DNA from: a virus
DNA length: 29,552 bases
Direction: 5' to 3' (one strand)
IMG/VR virus record: IMGVR_UViG_3300028388_002689
Span: 1 to 29,552 of that record
A program made the translations under genes and the position numbers. Of the stretch, positions 15,753 to 22,241 are shown in pieces. Position 1 is the first letter of the stretch, and every line of letters begins with the position of its first letter. The notes below the pieces were generated by a model, which saw only the letters and a list, made by a program, of their open reading frames with translations, ran no database searches and was not told the origin of the DNA.

Positions 15753-16599
15753 ACTGAAGTTCTCGAAGGGCAAGGCGACAAGCGAAATTATTTATGGAGC
15801 ATGCTGGCATATTGGCAATCCAAACGCCGATATTGACGCTGTAGGCGTTTTTATTGAGAGTGCAAGGCGTCAGCCTTGGTGGCACGCTGGCGACGTGATA
15901 GAGGCAATCGGGCCTGGTGACAAGAGATTTCAGCATAGCGAACACAAGGATACGATGCTCAATCAGATCGCGATTGCTGGCGATACGCTGGCAGTAGCAA
16001 GCAGAACTTGCCTTGGCCTGATAACTGGCAATCACGAATGGGGCGCAAGTGGCAGACTTGGTGACATAGCGGAAGACATCGCCAATAGGGCAAAGGTGCC
16101 GAACTTGGGCGCGTGCTGTTTCTTTGACATTGTTTGTCCTAAAGGCAAGGCTATAATATTCGCCGCCCACGGCAAGGGCAGCATGGGATTCAATAGCGGA
16201 TTCCCAGAGCGTGACGACGTAAACCGGCGAATGAAGCTGAGGCGGATATTGGACGGGTTTAGTTGCGACGCCAGCGCGACATCATCAGCAAAGTGCGTTG
16301 CCCACTATCATAGAACCATAATAGACCCAGCGCGCTACAAGTACGCGGCGACGGTTGAGGGCGGCAAGTTCAAGCGGCGCGCAGTTGAATTGCGCGAGTC
16401 ATGGGTTATGGCGTGCCCAAGCCTTTTCGGCAACTATGGCGACGGGCCTACAAGCTACGCCGAAATTGCGCTTTACCCGCCAACTGATCTTGGTTGGCTA
16501 GGCATATCGTTTGAGCGGAGTGGTAGGATTGCGTGCGTACGCGAATATACACCTAACGGGAACATTTCGCAGGAAATCGAGGAAGATGTGATGCGATGA
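15733..16599 (+). CDS. Calcineurin-like metallophosphoesterase
   Basis: 288 residues from a GTG at 15733, chosen for the near-perfect ribosome site AAAGGAGGT at 15721-15729. Metal-site motifs appear in order: CWH (24-26), where the canonical Asp of D-x-H is Cys; GD (53-54); GNHEW (99-103); H146 in AAHGKG; and HYH (191-193). These place it in the calcineurin-like superfamily, which hydrolyses phosphomonoesters or diesters. I recall phage members with the same Cys in the first motif, so it is probably active. The substrate is unknown; DNA, RNA or signalling nucleotides are possible. The next gene starts in an ATGA overlap. Confidence 0.7.
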   Translation: MLVKQHKLKFSKGKATSEIIYGACWHIGNPNADIDAVGVFIESARRQPWWHAGDVIEAIGPGDKRFQHSEHKDTMLNQIAIAGDTLAVASRTCLGLITGNHEWGASGRLGDIAEDIANRAKVPNLGACCFFDIVCPKGKAIIFAAHGKGSMGFNSGFPERDDVNRRMKLRRILDGFSCDASATSSAKCVAHYHRTIIDPARYKYAATVEGGKFKRRAVELRESWVMACPSLFGNYGDGPTSYAEIALYPPTDLGWLGISFERSGRIACVREYTPNGNISQEIEEDVMR

Positions 16600-17042
16600 A
16601 CCCTATCGGGAATAAATGCCCAAAAAAGTATCCGCTTATACCCGAACGCGAGCCACTGCTACGGGCGAAGCTGCATCCGAACGGAAAGAGTCTGTACGTT
16701 ATAGCGTACATCTGGCGCACCAAGGCAGACCAGCGCGCGGTTATAAGGGCAGTCGAGCCAAAGGATTGGGACGATTCTGTGCAAGCTATCTTTCACGAAA
16801 ATGAACCTGAGGACTACGATCTAGGAATACCGCGCAGACAGTTGGGAGAGATTCATTATCGTGCAAATATGATTACCGCTGGCGTCGTTGTCCATGAGTT
16901 CATTCACGCTGGACTAGCCTACGCGAAGCGGAAGCGGTGGAAGATCCAGGATGACGGTATGGACGAAGAACTGTTTTGCTGGGCAGTTGACACAATGGTG
17001 AACCCGTTCATGGTAGCGGTCGGAAAGGCGGGAATATTATGA
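16596..17042 (+). CDS. Zincin-like metallopeptidase (HEFIH)
   Basis: 148 residues with a typical zinc protease core: VVVHEFIHAGLAYAKRK (H100, E101, H104), followed by a downstream acidic helix DEELFCWAVDTMV (E124/E125) that can supply the third ligand. The region before the motif has strands (LYVIAYIWRTKADQRAVIRAVE). It overlaps both neighbours by ATGA. In this cassette it could cleave a cell-envelope or host protein, or be a lysis enzyme if it acts on peptide cross-links. No secretion signal is seen. Confidence 0.65.
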   Translation: MNPIGNKCPKKYPLIPEREPLLRAKLHPNGKSLYVIAYIWRTKADQRAVIRAVEPKDWDDSVQAIFHENEPEDYDLGIPRRQLGEIHYRANMITAGVVVHEFIHAGLAYAKRKRWKIQDDGMDEELFCWAVDTMVNPFMVAVGKAGIL

Positions 17043-17491
17043 CAATGCAAGTGTGGCCTAGCGCCAAAGCAGACTTGGCGCAACGGTTCTTCTACGGTTC
17101 GCCGCAGGTCGAGCTATTCACCGCAGGCAAGGCGAGACTGTTACAGCCGTTTGGATACTTGGCGAAGGACGGAAAGCGGCATATCGTGCCAAAGGGCTTT
17201 GAGTTTGACGGCGAAAGCATACCGCGCGTTTTCTGGCGGCTAGTCGGTGCGCCGTTTACTGGTTGCCCGCATGCGGCATGCGTCCACGATTGGTATTGCG
17301 AACGCGCAAACGACCTCACAGACGCAGAAGCGTTTGACAAATTGCGTGGCGATGCGGACAACCTATATCTAGAATGTTTGCAGGTATGCGCGGAGCTTGG
17401 TATTGGTGGGCGCCACTTTCTGCGCGCCAAGCATAGCGCCGTGCGTCTCGCCGGTTGGTGGGGCAAGATGCGGCGCCGGTTTGTTTTTTGA
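17039..17491 (+). CDS. DUF1353 family protein
   Basis: 150 residues. The signature VPKGFEFDGESIPRVFW (~50-66) followed by PHAACVHDWYC and a later NLYLECLQVCAELGIG...AVRLAGWWG matches DUF1353, a small family found often next to holin and endolysin genes of phages. Function is unknown to me, although position in lysis modules is recurrent. It ends the late block: the next gene has its own promoter after a 131-base gap. Confidence 0.75.
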   Translation: MTMQVWPSAKADLAQRFFYGSPQVELFTAGKARLLQPFGYLAKDGKRHIVPKGFEFDGESIPRVFWRLVGAPFTGCPHAACVHDWYCERANDLTDAEAFDKLRGDADNLYLECLQVCAELGIGGRHFLRAKHSAVRLAGWWGKMRRRFVF

Positions 17492-17622
17492 GCCGTAAGT
17501 ATACCTATGGTTTACTTAGTCGCGATTGCGCGTTTTAGTGGCGCAAAAAAAGTTGCAAAAAAATGTTGACGTTTGCGCGCGTTAGGTTGTAGTCTATTTT
17601 CAACACGAACGGAGGACCGCAA
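17492..17622 (+). promoter_or_regulatory. Early promoter region (TTGACG-18-TAGTCT)
   Basis: The gap holds two A7 runs (17545-17551 and 17557-17563), then TTGACG at 17566-17571, an 18-base GC-rich spacer and TAGTCT at 17590-17595. GGAGG at 17611-17615 serves the ATG at 17623. The upstream A-tracts could act as UP element. A small stem TGCGC/GCGCA ends in the first A7 and would be a terminator only for the opposite strand. A similar promoter occurs at 26884-26922. Confidence 0.6.
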
Positions 17623-17862
17623 ATGACAGAAGCAACCATCAATGAGTCAGTCATCTACTACCGCGAGGAAAACGCCATGCTCCGCAAGCGGTGCGATCGA
17701 CTGCAACAGCTCATAGACATTGAGCGCCAAGCCAACGAGGACTTGCAGATGCAGCTGGATGCCGCTGGCGAGGACGGCGCGCGCTCTGTTGAGTCCGAGC
17801 TTGACGCGGCGCTGATGGATGTGGTTGACAAGTTCAACCGCCGCGCGTACAACCTTGACTAA
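17623..17862 (+). CDS. Small coiled-coil protein, first gene of the early operon
   Basis: 79 residues (MTEATINESVIYYREENAMLRKRCDRLQQLIDIERQANEDLQMQLDAAG), a clear coiled coil with heptad leucines in its central half and an acidic end. The first gene after the early promoter. The family is not recognised. It may multimerise or bind a partner; early small phage proteins often modify host functions, but that cannot be shown here. Confidence 0.6.
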   Translation: MTEATINESVIYYREENAMLRKRCDRLQQLIDIERQANEDLQMQLDAAGEDGARSVESELDAALMDVVDKFNRRAYNLD

Positions 17863-17884
17863 CACACAACACAAGGAGGGAACA

Positions 17885-18127
17885 ATGACATCACCACTCG
17901 CAATCCTACAAGGCACAGAGCTTGAGTGCGTTGGCATCGCAATCGCTTGCGCGCTGCTTGGCGCGGCGCTTTCGCTGATACTTGATATCGCGGCGAAACT
18001 GCGCGCCCGCGCCGACTCAGAACCCATGTTGCCAGATAATCGCGATTTCTGCGAGGATCTGGCGCCAGAGGTCGAACAGCCGCCAATCCAGGCATACAAG
18101 CCGCCGTTGACTGACGTTTTGAAATAA
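17885..18127 (+). CDS. Small single-helix membrane protein
   Basis: 80 residues from ATG 17885, chosen for AAGGAGGG at 17873-17880. One hydrophobic helix (ECVGIAIACALLGAALSLILDIAAKL, ~14-39) is followed by a Pro/Glu/Asp-rich tail (PEVEQPPIQAYKPPLTDVLK). Upstream in-frame codons overlap the previous gene and are not needed. Function unknown. Confidence 0.6.
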   Translation: MTSPLAILQGTELECVGIAIACALLGAALSLILDIAAKLRARADSEPMLPDNRDFCEDLAPEVEQPPIQAYKPPLTDVLK

Positions 18128-18142
18128 GCAGGAGGGACGCTT

Positions 18143-18268
18143 ATGAAACACCATGCCGCATCGCTGATTGTTGGTGAAACGGTGGCGCAGTTGCTGCCGG
18201 CCAACGCAACAAACTCAATCCCTTATTTCAGTGCGTGCGGCTGCGATTTACATGGAGTAGCTATATGA
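18143..18268 (+). CDS. Small protein, 41 residues, unknown
   Basis: ATG 18143 with AGGAGGG at 18130-18136. The product is MKHHAASLIVGETVAQLLP... ending FSACGCDLHGVAI. No motif beyond a short hydrophobic stretch and two close cysteines. Its stop overlaps the next ATG (ATGA at 18265-18268), which matches the coupling style of neighbouring genes and supports that it is translated. Confidence 0.5.
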   Translation: MKHHAASLIVGETVAQLLPANATNSIPYFSACGCDLHGVAI

Positions 18269-18465
18269 TCACAAAACAACAATTCAGATCAGCGCAGCGG
18301 GCGTATGACAACCAGACGCCGCCCGAGGATACCGAGGTGCCGTGTCGATGGTGCAGGGAATGGACGTGCGCGGATGTTGACAGGTGGGAGCGCGAGGGTG
18401 CCGCCTGCGTGGATAATTGTAAGTTTCTGCGCGAGTGGCTGGAAGCAGGAAAGGGGCAGGGATGA
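18265..18465 (+). CDS. Small Cys/Trp-rich protein
   Basis: 66 residues from ATG 18265 (MITKQQFRSAQRAYDNQTPPED). Cysteines in C-RW-C-REWT-C and later VDNC could bind zinc. It ends EWLEAGKGQG, the last five residues being encoded by the boundary sequence GGAAAGGGGCAGGGATGA (18448-18465), which also supplies the next gene's start. Confidence 0.55.
   Translation: MITKQQFRSAQRAYDNQTPPEDTEVPCRWCREWTCADVDRWEREGAACVDNCKFLREWLEAGKGQG
18448..18465 (+). repeat. Boundary repeat, copy 1
   Basis: GGAAAGGGGCAGGGATGA. It encodes the end of the upstream gene (GKGQG stop) and the ATG at 18462 of the next. The core GAAAGGGGCAGGGATGA recurs exactly at 18970, 20837 and 21966, with a truncated copy at 19539. Confidence 0.9.
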
Positions 18466-18986
18466 AACCGATAAAAGCATGGCATTTCGTGGGCGACAGA
18501 CTGAGAGACGGCAGACCCGTCCCGAAGGATGGTGTGACGCTGAAGCATGACGGCGAGATAGAGCTCTGTGAAAGCGGCCTCCACGCAAGCAAGCGATTGA
18601 TTGACGCGCTGCAGTATGCGCCAGCAAGTACGCTATGCAGGGTTGAGTGTGGAGGCGAGATAATCCACGGCGACGATAAGTTGGTATGCACCGAGCGCAC
18701 GATCTTGTGGCGAGTCGATGGCAATGCGTTTTTGCGTCGAGCGGCTTGCATGTTTGCCTTGGAGGTGAAGCATCTTTGGAATATGCCTGAGATCGTTGAG
18801 CGTTATCTAACGACTCAGGACGAGAATATACGTTCGGCAGCACGTTCGGCATCAGATTGGGCAGAACTTTCGGCAGCACGTTGGGCAGCAGATTCGGCAG
18901 CAGGTGTGGCAGCACGAACAAAACAGAACCGCATAATCACAGCGATGGCGGTTGCGGAGCACAGGAAAAGAAAGGGGCAGGGATGA
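18462..18986 (+). CDS. KAWHFV-type phage protein (DUF7666-like), paralog A
   Basis: 174 residues beginning MKPIKAWHFVGDRLRDGRPVPKDG. The conserved N-terminal ~115 residues include ELCESGLHASKRLIDALQYAPASTLCRVECGGEIIHGDDKLVCTERTILWR, a pattern I remember from phage and prophage proteins of unknown function (DUF7666, by recollection). After NMPEIVERYLTTQDE comes an Ala/Ser/Trp repeat (SAARSASDWAELSAARWAADSAAG), then a basic end EHRKRKGQG. It is followed at once by a close copy (18983-19582). The low-complexity part varies most between copies. Function unknown. Confidence 0.65.
   Translation: MKPIKAWHFVGDRLRDGRPVPKDGVTLKHDGEIELCESGLHASKRLIDALQYAPASTLCRVECGGEIIHGDDKLVCTERTILWRVDGNAFLRRAACMFALEVKHLWNMPEIVERYLTTQDENIRSAARSASDWAELSAARWAADSAAGVAARTKQNRIITAMAVAEHRKRKGQG
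18970..18986 (+). repeat. Boundary repeat, copy 2
   Basis: GAAAGGGGCAGGGATGA, identical over 17 bases to copies 1, 3 and 4. It encodes the KGQG stop of paralog A and the ATG (18983) of paralog B. Confidence 0.9.
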
Positions 18987-19582
18987 AACCGATAAAAGCA
19001 TGGCATTTCGTAGGCGATAAATTGAGAGACGGCCGACCAGTGCCGAAGGATGGAGTGACGCTGAAGCATTACGGCGAGATCGAGCTCTGTAAAAGCGGCC
19101 TCCACGCAAGTAAGCTGTTGATTGATGCGCTGAAGTATGCACCAGCAAGTACGCTATGCAGGGTTGAGTGTGGAGGCGAGGTTATCCACGGCGACGATAA
19201 GCTGGTCTGCACCGAGCGGACAATATTGTGGCGAATAGAAAGCGATATGTTTATGCGTCGTGCTGCTTGCAGGTTTGCGTTGGAGGGAAAGCATCTTTGG
19301 GATATGCCTGAGATCGTTGAACGTTATTTGACGACTCATGATGAGAATATGCGTTTGGAAGCATATTCGGCCGCAGCTTCGGCATCGGCAGCATGTTCGG
19401 CATCGGAAGCATATTTGGCCGCAGCTTCGGCATCGGCAGCATGTTCGTTATCATTTTGGGCATCGGCAGCATGTTCGTCAGCACGAACAAAACGGAACCG
19501 CATACTCACCGATATGGCGGTTGCGGAGCACAGGAAAAGAAAGGGGCAGGCTTGCAGCGGTACGGAAAGTCCCCGCAAATAG
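18983..19582 (+). CDS. KAWHFV-type phage protein (DUF7666-like), paralog B
   Basis: 199 residues from ATG 18983. The first ~115 residues are nearly identical to paralog A (MKPIKAWHFVGDKLRDGRPVPKDG ... VERYLTTHDENMRLEAY), proving tandem duplication. The repeat part is different: ASAACSASEAYLAAASASAAC, Ala/Ser/Cys-rich, encoded by near-repeats of TCGGCATCGGCAGCATG. The end reads RKRKGQACSGTESPRK, because the boundary repeat is truncated at 19539-19550 and the frame runs on. Longer than A by 25 residues. Confidence 0.65.
   Translation: MKPIKAWHFVGDKLRDGRPVPKDGVTLKHYGEIELCKSGLHASKLLIDALKYAPASTLCRVECGGEVIHGDDKLVCTERTILWRIESDMFMRRAACRFALEGKHLWDMPEIVERYLTTHDENMRLEAYSAAASASAACSASEAYLAAASASAACSLSFWASAACSSARTKRNRILTDMAVAEHRKRKGQACSGTESPRK
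19346..19493 (+). repeat. Ala/Ser-coding near-repeats in paralog B
   Basis: Short units such as TCGGCATCGGCAGCATGTTC recur around 19378-19397, 19429-19448 and, degenerate, 19457-19476. Each encodes ASASAACS-type residues. Unit order and spacing differ from the corresponding part of paralog A (18836-18922), which indicates repeat turnover since duplication. Confidence 0.7.
19539..19550 (+). repeat. Truncated boundary repeat
   Basis: GAAAGGGGCAGG followed by CTTG instead of GATGA. The upstream flank (CGGTTGCGGAGCACAGG...) is the same as at copy 2 because the paralogs were duplicated together with it. The start codon part is missing, so paralog B runs past it. Confidence 0.8.
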
Positions 19583-19608
19583 ACAGAACCAAACAAAGGA
19601 GAATGAGG

Positions 19609-19794
19609 ATGCACGATCAGCAAACACCAGTAGACAGAAGCACGCCAAATGAACAGGAAATAGAAAACATCAAGACGGCAATCAACAACCTGATATGGAT
19701 GTACGCACCGCACCATTCAACATTGGAGCAATGCGAGTACATAGCATCGAAGATGTTGTCTATGGTCATGTACCCGGCGGATTATCAGGAATAA
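19609..19794 (+). CDS. Small protein, 61 residues, unknown
   Basis: ATG 19609 lies seven bases after AAAGGAG (19595-19601); ATG 19603 is in frame but too close to it. The product MHDQQTPVDRSTPNEQEIENIKTAINNLIWMYAPHHSTLEQCEYIASKMLSMVMYPADYQE is helical with a C-terminal amphipathic segment. Preceded by the octamer GACAGAAC (19582-19589), also seen at 19806, 20820 and 21846. No family recognised. Confidence 0.5.
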   Translation: MHDQQTPVDRSTPNEQEIENIKTAINNLIWMYAPHHSTLEQCEYIASKMLSMVMYPADYQE

Positions 19795-19857
19795 CCGTCC
19801 CATTAGACAGAACGAGAGCAACGCCGCACCAGCGGCAGAGGCGGAAGGAGAGACAAA

Positions 19858-20853
19858 ATGAAGTGTTTTTATCACAACGACCTAGACGGACATGCGGCTG
19901 GATTTTGCGTCCACGCATGGGCAGGGATACATGGGGCACACGACCAGAACAACTGCATGAAACCGATCAACTACGGGAAGCCGTTTCCATTTGAAGAGAT
20001 ATTGGCCAACGAGCAGGTTTGGATCGTCGATTATTCGATTGAGCCGGACGAGATGCGCAGGTTGCTGGAAATCACGCAGAACGTGTACTGGATCGACCAT
20101 CACAAAACAGCCATCGAGAAATATAGCGACTTTGACATCCAGATCCCCGGATACCGTTGTGACGGAGTTGCTGGGTGTGTCTTGACGTGGGAGTACATGC
20201 ATTGGCATTCAGGACGCGGGAGCAACCCAGTAATCCTCGAGGGTATGCCTGATACGCCAGAGATAGCAAAGGATTACCCTGTGCCAGAGATGATCAAGCT
20301 AGTTGGAGACAGGGATGTGTGGGCGTGGAAGTTTGGCGACACAACAAAGCATTTCTTTGCTGGGGCGCAGATGCACGACACGTCTCCTTCTTCAGAGTTC
20401 TGGTGGCGTTGCATGGAACACGAAACTAAGGACCTACCGTTGCCCAATACTGGAAACAGAGATGCCCGTATCCGAGGTGAAAAGTGGTGGGCACAGTTAT
20501 TGCATGACGGTGAAACTATTGAACGCTACAAGGCTCAAAGCGACAAGGGCGTCAATGAATCTATCGGGTACGAAGTAGAGTTTGAGGGCTATCGTTGCTT
20601 TGCCTGTAATCGTGCACGGGTAAGTTCAGATCGTTTTGGGGGCCTTGATGATCAATACGACATCCTGTTGCCGCATTACCACGACGGCAAACAATGGACG
20701 GTTAGCCTGTACTCGAAGACGGTGGATGTAAGCGAGATCGCAAAGGCAAGAGGCGGCGGGGGACATAAAGGGGCAGCAGGATTCCAGTGCTCATCCCTTC
20801 CGTGGATCGATAGCAAATCGACAGAACAGAGCAACGGAAAGGGGCAGGGATGA
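19858..20853 (+). CDS. DHH/DHHA1 family phosphoesterase
   Basis: 331 residues. Motifs in order: HNDLDGHAAG (6-15), VDYS (57-60), IDHHKT (79-84) carrying the DHH, then a long insert and the substrate-binding DHHA1 signature GGGGHKGAAGF (299-309). This family includes nanoRNases and cyclic-dinucleotide or linear-dinucleotide phosphodiesterases, which need Mn or Mg. All main metal-binding residues are present, so it is probably active. An AAGGAG lies at 19845-19850. It ends SNGKGQG through boundary repeat copy 3. The substrate is not known; short RNA recycling, or removal of nucleotide signals, fits an early phage gene. Confidence 0.8.
   Translation: MKCFYHNDLDGHAAGFCVHAWAGIHGAHDQNNCMKPINYGKPFPFEEILANEQVWIVDYSIEPDEMRRLLEITQNVYWIDHHKTAIEKYSDFDIQIPGYRCDGVAGCVLTWEYMHWHSGRGSNPVILEGMPDTPEIAKDYPVPEMIKLVGDRDVWAWKFGDTTKHFFAGAQMHDTSPSSEFWWRCMEHETKDLPLPNTGNRDARIRGEKWWAQLLHDGETIERYKAQSDKGVNESIGYEVEFEGYRCFACNRARVSSDRFGGLDDQYDILLPHYHDGKQWTVSLYSKTVDVSEIAKARGGGGHKGAAGFQCSSLPWIDSKSTEQSNGKGQG
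20836..20853 (+). repeat. Boundary repeat, copy 3
   Basis: GGAAAGGGGCAGGGATGA, identical to copy 1. It encodes the end of the DHH gene and the ATG (20850) of the next gene, and is preceded by GACAGAAC at 20820-20827. Confidence 0.9.
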
Positions 20854-21065
20854 GCCGATTCATAATAAACAACGACAGCAAACTCCCCGATGAAACAGCG
20901 ATTGCTATGGTTTGCGAAGTCATTGACAAGGGCAAGATCAGCAACTATGGCAAGCAATATTGCTATGCGACAAGATACGCAACGGCAGAAGTGTATGCAG
21001 ACCTGAGAAGAAGCGGCACGCACAGCTTCCGTGTAGTAGATCCACAGAAAGGCAATAAGGAATGA
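20850..21065 (+). CDS. Small conserved phage protein, unknown
   Basis: 71 residues (MSRFIINNDSKLPDETAIAMVCEVIDKGKISNYGKQYCYATRYATAEVYADLRRSGTHSFRVVDPQKGNKE). The FIINNDS start with a following helix and GK.YCY..R strand resembles small phage proteins I have seen with unknown role. The start comes from the boundary repeat; the stop overlaps the next ATG. Confidence 0.55.
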   Translation: MSRFIINNDSKLPDETAIAMVCEVIDKGKISNYGKQYCYATRYATAEVYADLRRSGTHSFRVVDPQKGNKE

Positions 21066-21484
21066 GCAAAGAACAACAACCACTATTCAGTTGCGTGAAC
21101 TGCCGTGAGGATTACTCATGGCCCGAGTCTGACCTGCGGGTTTACGAAGGTGAACTCTGGTGTCAGATCTGCTTTGATGAGTCGGACATGGTTTGGAGAG
21201 ACAGTCTTTTGATCTGGTCAGATCTGCCGCCGTTTGTGCCAGAGTTCAAAAAGCGCATAGCCGACCTTGAGGCCGAGCTGGCCGAGGCACAGAAGGGCAG
21301 CGAAATGCTGGTTTATGATGTGCTCACGGCGCAGACGGAGCTTGACGCTGTGAATGCCCATATTGATTCGCTTTGCCAATCCAAAAACATAGACACAACG
21401 CTGCCAAGAGTGATGAAGTTAGAGTTGATTGCAGCAACAGAAACGGCGGTGATCAAAACGTCGCAGGCGGCACTGGCTAGGTAA
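21062..21484 (+). CDS. Zinc-ribbon and coiled-coil protein
   Basis: 140 residues. CVNCREDYSWPESDLRVYEGELWCQICFDE forms a treble-clef-like zinc ribbon (two CxxC pairs, residues ~11-14 and 34-37). It is followed by a coiled coil (PEFKKRIADLEAELAEAQKGSEMLVYDVLTAQTELDAVN). Function unknown; zinc plus coil suggests an adaptor or nucleic-acid contact. Starts in an ATGA overlap. Confidence 0.55.
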   Translation: MSKEQQPLFSCVNCREDYSWPESDLRVYEGELWCQICFDESDMVWRDSLLIWSDLPPFVPEFKKRIADLEAELAEAQKGSEMLVYDVLTAQTELDAVNAHIDSLCQSKNIDTTLPRVMKLELIAATETAVIKTSQAALAR

Positions 21485-21513
21485 GGCAGCGGAACGACAG
21501 AGGGGGCGACGAA

Positions 21514-21882
21514 ATGAGCTACGACACAATGGACAAACTACAGATAGAAATTGGTGGGTGGGGAGAGCGCACGTTCAAACATCACCTTGAGTGTTTGCCA
21601 GCTATCCACGCTCATCTCGCCGAAGAGGTAGAGGAGCTTGAAGAGGCGATAACGTGCCATCTCGACAGCACGCTCGACTATAAAGGAAGCGTAGCCGAAG
21701 AATGCGCCGACGTGTTCATTCTTCTGTGCAGCATCGCTCACCTATGCGGGATCAATCTTCGGCAAGCCGTCAATTTGAAGATGGCAGAGAACCATGCTCG
21801 CAAGTGGGGAAAGCCGGAAGCTGACGGCAGGATTCATCACGTTCCGACAGAACCTTGCAAACAGGAAGGAGAGCAGCGATGA
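21514..21882 (+). CDS. MazG-like nucleotide pyrophosphohydrolase
   Basis: 122 residues with the all-alpha NTP-PPase pattern: HLAEEVEELEEAI (34-46, E37/E38 and E41), then EECADVFILLCSIAHLCGI (62-80, acidic E62, E63, D66), a third helix and the closing KMAENHARKWGKPEADG. These enzymes hydrolyse NTPs or dNTPs to NMP and pyrophosphate; in phages they can protect against mutagenic or modified nucleotides, or lower host alarm signals. It ends in an ATGA overlap. AGGGGGCG upstream is a fair ribosome site. Confidence 0.75.
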   Translation: MSYDTMDKLQIEIGGWGERTFKHHLECLPAIHAHLAEEVEELEEAITCHLDSTLDYKGSVAEECADVFILLCSIAHLCGINLRQAVNLKMAENHARKWGKPEADGRIHHVPTEPCKQEGEQR

Positions 21883-22070
21883 GCGCAAAGGACAAGCAAC
21901 GGCTGGACTGGTTGCAGCGGCACTTGCGAAGCACAGCGAAACGACAGACAAGGAGGCGACGAAAGGAAAGGGGCAGGGATGAGCAACATCCACGACAAAG
22001 CATACCTGGTGCGCTGTACGCAGTGCGGGCACAAGTTCAAAACGAAGTCCTACCGTCCATGCTGCTCTAA
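21879..22070 (+). CDS. Small basic protein, likely truncated remnant
   Basis: 63 residues (MSAKDKQRLDWLQRHLRSTAKRQ...). The DKQRLDWLQ start is frequent in small phage proteins, but here the sequence turns into an Arg-rich tail and reads through boundary copy 4 in a different frame. Its stop at 22068-22070 lies inside the next gene. I suspect the original C-terminus was lost at the boundary insertion. An alternative frame through 21982 ends in KGKGQG but has no start codon after 21882. Confidence 0.4.
   Translation: MSAKDKQRLDWLQRHLRSTAKRQTRRRRKERGRDEQHPRQSIPGALYAVRAQVQNEVLPSMLL
21965..21982 (+). repeat. Boundary repeat, copy 4
   Basis: GGAAAGGGGCAGGGATGA with the ATG at 21979. Just upstream stands an older ribosome site AAGGAGG (21950-21956) with GCGACGAAA behind it, the same leader that precedes ATG 21514, so the repeat appears placed between a normal leader and its start codon. 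Confidence 0.9.
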
Positions 22071-22110
22071 GTGCAAGGCCAAGGGCAAGGTGGAGTACGT
22101 CGAGAAATGA
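21979..22110 (+). CDS. Small zinc-ribbon protein, 43 residues
   Basis: MSNIHDKAYLVRCTQCGHKF... with CTQC (13-16) and CCSKC (28-32), two knuckles spaced as in a rubredoxin-like zinc ribbon, then a basic tail. Start supplied by boundary copy 4. Its stop overlaps the next ATG (22107). Too short for gene finders that use longer limits, but motif and coupling support it. Confidence 0.6.
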   Translation: MSNIHDKAYLVRCTQCGHKFKTKSYRPCCSKCKAKGKVEYVEK

Positions 22111-22241
22111 AGCACTGGAAGCTCATAATCGTGGACGCAGTAGACTGGATCATCGTCGCCGTGATGATGTGCACAGTTATCCCGCTGATGATGGCGCTTA
22201 GATTATTCGTTGCGCTAACAGACAAAGGAGAGAAAAGATGA
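22107..22241 (+). CDS. Small membrane protein, 44 residues
   Basis: MKHWKLIIVDAVDWIIVAVM... forms one transmembrane helix (about residues 7-36) and ends TDKGEKR. Both ends use ATGA overlaps (22107-22110 and 22238-22241). A possible inner-membrane peptide of unknown role. Confidence 0.5.
   Translation: MKHWKLIIVDAVDWIIVAVMMCTVIPLMMALRLFVALTDKGEKR

Noticed and set aside
17528-17551. Hairpin TGCGC/GCGCA followed by A7 as + strand terminator
   Set aside because: The tract is A, not T, on the + strand, so at most a minus-strand terminator, and no minus gene is near.
18289-18921. Minus-strand frame with LPNVLP repeats
   Set aside because: Reverse shadow of the Ala/Ser repeat in paralog A, lacking start signals.
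19251-19490. Minus-strand MLPMPK repeats
   Set aside because: Reverse shadow of the TCGGCATCGGCAGCATG repeats in paralog B.
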